DNA of 64,000 bases, from NCBI GenBank assembly GCA_028023455.1, contig JAQFVV010000022.1, forward strand, positions 7,583,100 through 7,647,099, read 5' to 3'. This DNA comes from Epiperipatus broadwayi (Eukaryota; Onychophora; Udeonychophora; Euonychophora; Peripatidae). Positions 24,185-33,388 of this stretch are shown here, one piece after another. The position numbers and the translations under genes were made by a program. The notes beneath the pieces are model-generated. The model was given only the letters and a program-made list of their open reading frames with translations, was not told where the DNA came from and did no database searches. Within the stretch, counting starts at the first letter, position 1; each line of letters begins with the position of its first letter.

Positions 24185-24826
24185 CTAAAATTTTGTATAC
24201 ACTTGGGCTAGATATGTTCCTTTATTTACTGTAACATGATTATCACACAATCGAATGCTCTCATCTGATTTCATAGCTACAATTACTGGTGTAACCCACG
24301 ATGAATCTTCAACTGGAAACAAAACACCTTTATTGACCATATCATTAATAGGCTGTTCAACTTTGCATTTTAAGACAAACAGAACTTTATGCAGTTTGTC
24401 TTGCGTTGTTAGCCGAGAGGTATCGCAACCGCCATGCAAGCAAGTAGTTGGTTGCAGACGGGTGTAGGTTCGCGTCCCGGCAGATGCTATGACATATGAA
24501 AAAAAAAAAACTTTATGCAGTTTGCATATTAAGAGCTGAGCATCTACAATTTCAATATCCACCAACCGTATAAATCTTGGTTTAAATAAATGGGGAAATA
24601 CCTTTCTAACTTCTGTTTTCAACTGAATTCTTTTAATTACTTTAAGATGAATTCCCAATGGATGAAATGAATTCCTTTCTAGTATAGCACTTATATTACT
24701 CTTCACAATGTGGAATGGTGAAAAAATAATCTTGGCAGTAATATTTATAGGTATGTTAACTTTGCTACATATATCAATTCTGATTCCATTTACACCTGTG
24801 GCTATTACCCGCATATTTTGAAGCAT
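24185..24826 (-). pseudogene. Gypsy element 1 protease/RT junction with antisense SINE in frame
   Basis: A 213-residue open frame. Residues about 1-107 (MLQNMRVIATGVNGIRI...) fit the protease C-terminal half and linker. Residues about 150-213 (VEQPINDMVNKGVLFPVEDS, TPVIVAMKSDESIRLCD) are the start of the RT domain. Between them about 42 residues come from a SINE in the opposite orientation plus one copy of its target duplication. The insertion is 126 bases, a multiple of three, and the antisense SINE has no stop, so the frame stays open. The protease active-site region upstream (about 24830-24960) is out of frame and degraded. It is not expected to function. Confidence 0.8.
24399..24508 (+). 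mobile_element. tRNA-derived SINE, copy 1
   Basis: The insertion is flanked by a 16-bp duplication AACTTTATGCAGTTTG (24383-24398 and 24509-24524). It has an A-box-like TTAGCCGAGAGGT and a B-box-like GGTTCGCGTCCC, so it derives from a tRNA and could carry an internal pol III promoter. It then has GACATATG and an A-tail. At 110 bp it is very short and has no evident LINE-derived tail. Confidence 0.9.
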
Positions 24827-24959
24827 ATATATTTTTTTATTGTTGCCATTAATTTTTATCTAATCTTTACATAATAATAAAGAGAGGCTGGCACTGCTGT
24901 CCACTTCCATTGACTTTCATAGATAATAATATCTAACACAATATGGTCATCATCTGTGT

Positions 24960-25900
24960 CATTAATCTTATTAACAAAGTTTTTCCTCTCTTAATCTGCC
25001 TCCTTGTGATTTAAAGTCTGAACTTAACTGTGTTTTGCAACTCTTGACTTTGTTACTGCAGACACAGGGTAAATGTCATTAATTTTATAAACATTACACT
25101 TCTCCATTTTAAATTTACAAAATTCCTTAACATGGCCTTTTATTCTGCAGGAATAACAGGTCAAACTTTTTTTGCTATCTTCAAATTCATAGCTACACAT
25201 TGTGCTTTTTTTACAGAAGTCAAATTATTCTGCATTTTGACGGAAGTCTGAAATTCTGATGCTTCTTCTAACATTATTTTTTGTGCCAACCATTTTCTGA
25301 GAGCTATCTTATAATTCAGATTTGGCTCACTCAGCAAAGTTTTCCTCAGACTATGGTCGGATATTCCAATAATAGTTAGTCCAACAACATGTCTTTTAAC
25401 TCAGAGGCAAATTGACACTGTTTCATGAATGTACAAAGTGCTATATTATAGTCTACATAATGCTCATGATGTAATTTGTCTTTTCATCCTGAAACACAGA
25501 CAAGACACCCATTTTGAAGTTGCTGGTTGATAATATGCATTTAACTTCTTTTTTGCTCTTTATGAAATATCATCAGGAATTTTTAGGTCACACAATTGTT
25601 TTGTGACTTGTAAAATGTCCTTGTCAGCAAATAACAAAAGTGTAGCTATTTTAAGACTATCTTTATTTATTAGCATATAACAATCGATGTGCTTGACATA
25701 AACTTTCCATGTCATGTTGTTAGTATCAAACTTGTGAATAATACTGTTCAACCATTGTCATTGTTTATCACAATAACTTAAACAGATCCATACTTCATAA
25801 ACTGACTACTACAGCCATACAATTTTCAACATGTACCATTCTACTGTCAACTTGCATCATTTTATTATAAACTTGTGCCATTCTGCTGTCAACCTGTGCC
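24960..25900 (-). pseudogene. Gypsy element 1 gag with CCHC zinc knuckle
   Basis: Minus-strand frame 25751-25560 reads KFDTNNMTWKVYVKHIDCYM and KIATLLLFADKDIL, matching the conserved Gypsy gag core (FDxxxxxWxxY...). Further down in other frames TIIGISDHSLRKTLLSEPNL matches the gag stretch before the nucleocapsid. At 25117-25158 CYSCRIKGHVKEFC is a perfect C-x2-C-x4-H-x4-C zinc knuckle. Several frameshifts and stops separate the blocks. Gag would package the element RNA. Confidence 0.75.
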
Positions 25901-26276
25901 AATCTTTAGATATAATGGTAGTTCACCAGCTGTATATGCATTTGCAATTATTAAATAAACAACAACAGTAATTAAAACTAATAAAAATAAATTTAATTAT
26001 TTGCTGTTATTGAAAATAATGATAAATTAAGATGAGTGAAATTACTTGAGCTTCTTTAAACAAGATTAACAGTTGCCTGCATGATAACATACACACAATA
26101 GTTTAAACACATTCAGTTACTTCTGTGCATATCCATTTATTTGTTTTGACATACAAACATTCTAATCATGTGTCTAATAACAGTCTTTAACCATTTTATT
26201 TCTTTATAACAATTTAGCACACACATTGCACTTTTTCTTCTTATGAGGTGGTGCAATTGCTGCTCACTCAGTTGAG

Positions 26277-27166
26277 ATGGTTAGCCAAAGAATAAGTAAG
26301 ATAGAAGAAGAGGTAAAGGATGTAGAAGCAAAATTAAAATCATTAGAGATGAAGTGTGAGCAGATGAAGGAATTATTGAATGGTAATGATAAGGAAGAAG
26401 TATATAAGGAAGTCCAGAAGATGATAGAGAATGTTATGGACCAAGCAGAAAAAGTAAACTAAGAGACAGTATTAATAGGAGATTCATTAATTAGAGAATG
26501 TGGAGATATAATTCAAGGGAAGATAGAAATAGGTATTTAATAGTATGTTTGCCTGGAGCTAGAAGTAGGGATGTTACAGATGAAGTAAAGAAGCAAGGAA
26601 ATAGAGATGTGTATGTTATGGTAGGGACTTATAATTTATCAGAACTATCAGAGAGAGTAATGAATGAGTACATAGAATTGATTAAGAATTTGAGTAAGAT
26701 TAAAGAAAGAGTGGGAATAGTTGGATTATTACAAAGATTTGACAAGAAGTATATGTTAGATAGGGCATGTTCAATAAATGAGAGATTAAAAAAATTGTGT
26801 GAGAGAAATGATATCACGTTTGTGTGGGATTTTTTTTATTGAAAAAGGAAATTATATAGTAAAGATGGTTTGCACTTAGAAAAACAAGAAAGTGAAGTTT
26901 TAGGTAATTTGATTTATAAAGAATGTAGTTCAGGAAACTTATAAAGGGCATGGCATTTTAAGTGGCAGTGTTATCAGAAAGAAGAAGAATGGACAGGATG
27001 TAAATTATAATCAAAGTGTAACTGATTTAGATATAAATGTAGACATGGAGAGGGGATGGGTCTGTAAAATTAATGGTAAGCAAGTTATTTATAAATGTAA
27101 TAGAAAGAGTCAAGTAATTATAAAAGAGGAGTTAGGAATGGAAATTATTAAAATTTTGGGTATTTG
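26277..27166 (+). pseudogene. LINE ORF1: coiled coil plus GDSL esterase-like domain
   Basis: The first 61 residues (26277-26462, ISKIEEEVKDVEAKLKSLEM...) form a coiled coil ending in TAA. After it ETVLIGDSLIRE has the GDSL box of SGNH hydrolases. The next frame (26498-26842) gives VCLPGARSRDVTDEVKK, then MVGTYNLSELSERVMNEY (the GTNN block with the first Asn replaced by Tyr), GIVGLLQRF and ITFVWDFF. SKDGLHL follows in another frame, carrying the block V Asp-x-x-His. Stops and frameshifts break the gene at least three times. Esterase-type ORF1 proteins bind the element RNA and form trimers in characterised CR1-like elements. The frame ends about where ORF2 begins. Confidence 0.75.
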
Positions 27167-30100
27167 AATATGCAAGGTGATAGGAGATCAGAAAAGTGGC
27201 TGGAATTAAACAAAGCAATTAAAAATGAAGAGTGCAGTAGTGGAAACACATCTAAGAAAAGAAGAACCTATTCTGGAAGACTTGGTATGGCATGGTATAA
27301 ATAGAAAAAAAGAAAAAAGGGATGACGGTATAGGAATTATGTCAAAAAAGTATTTAAATACTGTTAAATGTCAAGAACATTTGTGGTTTGAGATAATGTT
27401 AGGAAGACAAGAATGGATAGTGGCTATAGTGTATGTAGCCCCTGATGATAGTCAAACTATAATGGAGTGGAACAGCAGAATATATGAATGCTTAGTTAAG
27501 GATATACAGAGTTTCAAAGAAAAAGGGAAGAGAATAATGATTATAGGGGATATGAATGAGCATATTAAAAAAATTGATGATGTACAATGAATGGACAGAT
27601 TTTGAAGAGTTTTTGTCAGAGAGTGAATTCAAGCATTGTAAATTTATTGAATATTTATGAGGGACAATACACATGGTCAAGAAATAATATATTCCACATA
27701 ATAGATTATGTACTAGTAGAGAAAGAGGGAATGAATAAAGTTTGGAAAATTAAGGTGTTTGATAATGAAGAGAGAGTATGTAGTAGTGATCATAACTTCT
27801 TTATAATAGAAATGGTTAGTAATGTGATGAAAAATAGTAATAAAAATAGAAAGGATAGTGAAAAATGTGGATGGAGAGTGAATGATAAGAATAAAAATAA
27901 TATAAAATAAGAGTTGAAGAAACCATGGAAGAGTTGGTTGAGAGTGAGTATAAGGACTGGTGTGATGAAATAGAAAAAGTGGCAAATAGGGTTTTAGGTG
28001 AGAATATTCAGAAGAATAAAAGTAATAGGAAAGTGAGTGTTAGTAAAAGTGTAAAAGAGAGGGAAAAATCATGCAGGGAATATAAGTGTGCTATTAAGAA
28101 CAAAGAAAGTGAAAAAAAATATTAATGGTATTTGGGAAAAGTAAAAAAAAAAAAAGAAAGTTGGCTAAAATAGATAATTATATATAGAGAATGAAATTGA
28201 ATGGTAAACTGTTGGAAGATATTAATAAAAGTGGAAGAGATGGGAGTAAAAAAATTGGAAATATATTAAAAGAAGGTATGTAGGGGTGAGAGAAATAGTA
28301 TTACTAGATGATGAGAAAATAGAGTGTAGCTCTAGAGAAGAATTAGAGATAATCTTAAACAATTATGTAATGGATATAGAAAATATGCTAGATGTGAAGG
28401 GCAGAGTGGATAGCAAACATGAGAGCGTATAGTAATGAGAATATACAATTTACAGAAAATGTACTGAATGAGGCAGGTAAGAAATTGAAAGGTGGAAAGG
28501 CAAGAGGTTTGGATGGATGAGCAGCAGAGATGGTAATGAATTTGGGGCATAGGACAAAATTAAAACTATGAAGAGATTTTTCCAGGTAGTTGGAGTAATA
28601 CAAGAGTAAGGCTACTATTTAAAGGGAACGTAAAATAATAAAAAGTTAAACAATTATAGACCGATAGCGGTAACATCAGTGCTATATAAAGTTTTCTCAT
28701 ATGTGGTAGCTGGAAAGATTGGAAAATGGATGGAAATAAATAATATAGTGGGAGAAATGCAACAAGGTTTTACATCAGATAGGCATATAAGAGATGGTTT
28801 ATTTGTAGTTACATAACTTATGGATATAAGTAGGAATACAGATAGAAAGTTATTTATGGTTTTTATAGATATAGAGAAGGCATATGACAGAGTAAATAGA
28901 AATAGATTATGGGTAAGTTTAGTAAATTTAGGAATGAATGGAGCTTTAGTAAATATTATTAAGATATTATATGAAAAATAATTACTATACATATCAATTA
29001 GGGAATATAGAATCAGCTAAAGTTAAAAATGGGGTGAGTCTAAGGCAAGGATGCAATATGACACCTATTTTGTTTTTGTTGTATTTGAGAAAAATGGAGA
29101 GAGCAATAGAAAAATTAGGAAGAGGGATAGATATAACATTAATAGGTGATGAGGGAGTATATACATTGTCGGGTCTTTTATTTGCCAATGATGTTTTTTT
29201 GTGTGCAGAAAGAAGGCGAGATATGGAAGTTATGCTGAGGACATGTGCATAGGTGGATAAAGAAATGGGGATTAAGTTTAGTGAAGAAAAAAAAGTAATG
29301 ATGATTAATACTAGGGAGAGAGAAGACAAAGAATTTTTATTTGGGGATATAAACTTAAGTGTGGTAAATAGATATAACTATTTGGGAATTGTCTTTAAGT
29401 AATCAAAAAAATTGCTTGGATGAATGGGAGAAAAAAATGATAAATGAAGCAAAGAAAAGAAAATGATTGATAAAGAAATTAACAGTGTTCTCATATAATA
29501 AGTATGATGTAGCTAGAGTTGTATGAAAGGGAGTGGCAGTAGCAGGATTAACATATGGTAATGATACATTATGTGTTAGTAAAGGGATATTAGATTACTT
29601 AGAAAAAATACAAAGAGAAGTAGGAAGACATGCATTAGATGCAGAAGTGTGGACAGCAAAGGAGGAAATTCAAGGAGAAATGGGATGGTCAAGTTTTAAT
29701 ATGAGAGATGGAAGAAGCAAAATAAAAATGTTTGGTAGATTGCAGTTTATAGATAATAAATGAATAGCCAAAATAGTAATTAATTGGGTTATGAATAAAG
29801 GGAAGGCAACAAAGTGGGTGAGAAGGGCAATATGATATGCACAAGATTTGGATAAAGATTTTATGTTGGCATACTTATACAAAAGGTGGGAGGATTGTGT
29901 TAGGAAAATTGTTGAGTGTTATAGTGTTAATGACAGGTGATAGAAGCATAGATGAATTAATAAGGAATAGGAAGATGGAGAGATGAAAAACTAGTATGGA
30001 GAGTAAAAAGAGTTTAAATATTTATAGAAATAAACTGAATATTGGATGCAAGTTAATTTATGATAATAGCAAAGAAAGTAGTTTACTATTTGAGGCTTGA

Positions 30101-30230
30101 ACGGATCTTTAGCAAAAGGGAATTTACATATAATGGAAAAATATGGGTGATTTAATCTGCAAGTCGTGTAAGGAAAGCATAAAAATATTAGGCATCAGGA
30201 TACAAATAATGAAGTTGTAGAAGAATAAAT
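27150..30230 (+). pseudogene. LINE ORF2: endonuclease and reverse transcriptase
   Basis: Endonuclease blocks: VVETHLRKEEP (27225-27590 frame), GIGIMSKKYL, WIVAIVYVAPDD and MIIGDMNEHI. The next frame (27587-27910) has TWSRNNIFHIIDYVL and CSSDHNFFI, the final catalytic Asp-His pair. RT blocks: MQQGFTSDR; VFIDIEKAYDRV with motif A Asp at 28868-28870; VSLRQGCNMTP; and FANDVFLCAE at 29181. There the first Asp of the FADD box is Asn (AAT, 29187-29189), which would abolish catalysis. The C-terminal part has ICKSCKE near 30165, a truncated zinc-binding motif. Many stops and frameshifts occur. Confidence 0.8.
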
Positions 30231-30594
30231 ATAAACAAAGTGATTATACAGAAATTGGCTTATTGGTTTTTATACTGGGTTTGGCATAAGACAAGGGATC
30301 CTTAGATATAAAGGCCATGGAGTTGACAAAGATTATGTTGTGGAAATGGGATGGAACAGATTATGGGAAAACTTAGGGTGGGGGATGGAAAAGAAAGTCA
30401 AAATAGCTATCAGGTTTCTCTGGGCATAGCTGCTGAGAGATTCCTAACTCCATATAAGGAGAAATCACAGTGCATCACATCATATCATCATATGTATTAA
30501 ACTATGCTCTGCACCGCTAATATGTATCCTGTTATATTTCTGAAGTTAAGAATATGTAATAGGACTTATATACATACTGACCTTGCTCAATATC

Positions 30595-31351
30595 TGTTAT
30601 ATTTTGTAAAAATTGAATGCAAATGTGTGCACTCCAGAAAAACTAATATTTATTCAAGAGGTTGTTTTTAGATCAGGCACTGATAACTGAGGAATTTAAT
30701 TAACACATTAATGTAATGGCGGGCGATAATTCCAAGAGATATTTGCTAATTGCAAATATTTCTAGATAAAAGACATAATGTGATTAATTGCTGCAGTTAT
30801 CAGAAAGCTATAAAAAGACGGTTAACAACTACATGCAGGCAGTATTTGAGTCAGACAGTATTTGAGTGCATCTCCAGTAGATATTCTTGTTCAATTCCAG
30901 TAGGAGATAGCTAGCGTCAGAGCTTGCAGTTAAGGTCCAGTGCTCAGTGGAAATGTAGTTCACGGGTATAGCTAGAAAGGGCCCACAGAGATTGGGGAGA
31001 CTGTAGCCTGAGGAAACCATCTGGATAGCAGCTGAATCAAGAGTTGATTTTCCAGTGGTTTTCAAGTGAAGTTACTGGTAGACTGTTGCAGAGACGGAAG
31101 CTGTAAGGAGCTTAAGGTCAGTTGCAGTGCTGTACTACAAAGCGTTCGTGTGCAGCTAAACTGGACTGGGGCTAAGGTATGCGTAAACCTAGCCCATTAT
31201 GAACCGTTTTTGTAGCAGCCAGCCTGAATGAACATCGAGGGAATTGAACATTAGCGAACTGTAGAGATAGAGTTGTTGCCGACTATTAGCTATTCTGATT
31301 ACTTAAAAACATTGTGTCTTAATGTATATAGTCATACATATGGATATAACA
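30595..31351. mobile_element. solo LTR with 5-bp target duplication
   Basis: 757 bp, GC-richer than its surroundings. It starts TGTTATATTTTG and ends GGATATAACA, so the ends are short inverted repeats of TG...CA form. It is flanked by ATATC on both sides (30590-30594 and 31352-31356). A TATAAAAAG box lies at 30809-30817. No internal coding is found, so it is the product of recombination between two LTRs. It sits inside the already interrupted Gypsy 5' LTR. Orientation is plus if the TATA box is real. Confidence 0.85.
30809..30817 (+). promoter_or_regulatory. TATA box of the solo LTR
   Basis: TATAAAAAG about 215 bases into the LTR, a reasonable pol II promoter position for an LTR. Prediction only. 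Confidence 0.45.
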
Positions 31352-31435
31352 ATATCAAGTCCAGATTTTCAGCTATACGCTAATTTTCTAGAGTACATTA
31401 AATATTCATATATACGCACAGAACAGTCCAAGTTA

Positions 31436-33299
31436 TAAATAAAGTTTTGTACCCCCAATTATATAAAGATTTTGAAATGAAGGGACAACAGAAAAATCAT
31501 AAAACACTTTTTTATTATTTTTACTTTATGGAGAGTTTTGAGTGCCTACAGTAGATGTGTGAAAAACTGCTTCCTCATTTACTAGTGGGAAAATTGATAA
31601 ACGGGTACACTTATGAAACAATTTAAGAATGTTTTATTTTATTTTTATTTTTTATCCAATTCTGCTATTGTTTATTTATTAATGTGCAAAAACAAATAGA
31701 TTATATAATTTTCAAGTTTTTATTTTTATTAGTGTGTCTTTCACACTTGACCAAGTCCTATCATAACCATCCATCTGTTCAGAAGTCAAAACAACCTCTC
31801 ACACTACTACTAATCATATAATTATTTTTATTTTACGGACATTAAATTTTTGCCTGCATTAATTCTGATTAAATTATACAATCAAAACAGAAAAAATATT
31901 ATAAACATCCAAAAACTGTTTACTTATTCACACAATATATTGATTATTGCTATTTCAAAATATTGTCGATTAGTATTAAGCATTACAAAGAAAAACCTTT
32001 TCAGGCTCTATTAATTAAATCAACGTCAGTTTTGATAATGGCAATTACGTTCTTCTATTTGTTTACAGACAATATATATATTCAGGAAAATTGAGAAAAA
32101 TCTATATTTTTGATAAATTAAAATTATATCTTTTTATTATTGTAAGTGTACTGCATTATTCCGTTTTGTTTCCAAACTGTTAATGTCATCAAAAGGTTTT
32201 TTTTTAATAAAAAAGTTTCTCAAAGCTGATCCAAGTAAATGGCTCTCATGATTTATAGTAGTGATAAAAGGAAGGATTATGTGGACTGCATTAGAAGTGA
32301 TGTTTTGTTAAAAAAGAAGCAAGAGTGGGTTCTAAATCAACACTACCATTTACTTTAAAAAAAAAAAAAGCCTTCACTTGTTCAAAATCATTCTTAGATA
32401 ATAATAAAAAAAACAGAACTCAAAAATGTGTGTCTTGAATTTTCTGCAATGCATTTGCAGTATACACATGTCTAGATAATTTTGATAGTCCTATTTTTTT
32501 TTTGATTAATTAATGGTCCAAATCCGTCGTTTTTTCAGCGCAAGAGTGGTTAAACCCTCTAAATAAATAACAAAGTCGTACACATTTTTATATTTACTTA
32601 TATATAATTAATGTATTAGCGCATATCAGAAAGTTTGGTTTCCTCTTACATGATTTACATGTATATAAAAGAAAGTGTGCATACAGACATAGATATACAC
32701 ATACATTTCTGTAAGGATGCACACGAAGAGCTCAGAAATTCAAAAAATAATATCGGTAGAAGAATTTTTTTTAAAAAATTTATAACATTTTGGAGCAACA
32801 AAATCTTACCAAAATTTTTTTAACAGTAAAAGTGACCCTGCCCAATCTACAAATCTATTACTTCATTATTTGCAGTATTGAGAATATCTTTGTTATATCT
32901 CAACTTATATTTAACCAATGGATTAGCCCAGATTCCATTTTATCTTGATTGGATTGAACATTCATCACCATGGACCAATAGATATATGAATAGATAACAT
33001 ATATCCAATAATAGTAATAGACCAATAGTTGTTGATGCTCAGTGAATCTGATTGCTTTCATTATGGAAGGGGATCTAGTTACAAATAGTCCAGTTGGAGA
33101 TAAACAGAGACAACAACAATTTACTGTCAGATCCGAATGACAGTTAAAGCAATGAGGCAAGTTCACACTAGAACTGTAAGCTGCTACAACCTAAATCAGA
33201 TGAGACATGCTGTTGGAGCATAGCTGCAAGTGACACCATACATACTCATGAGGCCAGCTGTCACAGACTGGCTGGAAGTGGCAGATAAGCTTAAAAGAG
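31436..33299. other. no gene; GC-richer patch at 33.0-33.3 kb
   Basis: AT-rich sequence without recognised genes. Between about 33030 and 33299 the composition rises and reads like LTR or UTR sequence (CTGTCACAGACTGGCTGG, GGAAGTGGCAGATAAGC). I found no second copy in the window. Confidence 0.35.
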
Positions 33300-33388
33300 T
33301 GCCCAAATGTCTTTATAGACAGAATTGCATGCCAACTAAATACTATACCTAGTCATTAGTCTCAGACAAAGATATAACATTGTATATA

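Larger units (their letters stand above)
26273..30486 (+). mobile_element. CR1-like LINE inserted in the Gypsy 5' LTR
   Basis: A nearly full-length but heavily mutated non-LTR retrotransposon. It interrupts the Gypsy LTR, which stops at about 26272 and resumes at about 30487. ORF1 carries an SGNH/GDSL esterase-like domain, and ORF2 carries an APE-type endonuclease, reverse transcriptase and a C-terminal Cys motif. An esterase ORF1 is characteristic of the CR1/L2 group. The 3' end is CATCACATCATATCATCAT, a short-repeat tail instead of poly(A), also usual in that group. The 5' end begins almost at the ORF1 start, so some 5' UTR may be missing. Confidence 0.8.
21286..31430 (-). mobile_element. 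Ty3/Gypsy LTR retrotransposon, nested and inactive
   Basis: A complete but broken LTR retrotransposon on the minus strand, flanked by a 5-bp duplication AGTTA (21281-21285 and 31431-31435). LTR ends are TG...CA. The downstream LTR is 21286-21840. The upstream LTR is split into about 25907-26272, 30487-30594 and 31357-31430 by two later insertions. Leaving these out, the pieces add up to about the same length. The internal part codes, in minus order, for gag with zinc knuckle, protease, RT, RNase H and integrase, all with stops or frameshifts. Protease before RT and integrase last is the Gypsy order. Later insertions are a SINE, a CR1-like LINE and a solo LTR, making it the oldest layer of a four-element nest. 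Confidence 0.9.

Noticed and set aside
24410-24500. Functional tRNA gene
   Set aside because: A and B boxes are present but there is no acceptor stem pairing; it has a poly(A) tail and target duplication, so it is a SINE.
30829-31065. 78-residue minus-strand open frame
   Set aside because: It lies inside the solo LTR and has no motif.
32900-33166. 88-residue Cys-containing open frame on the minus strand
   Set aside because: The Cys spacing does not match a zinc-finger or retroviral knuckle, and it is unsupported by context.
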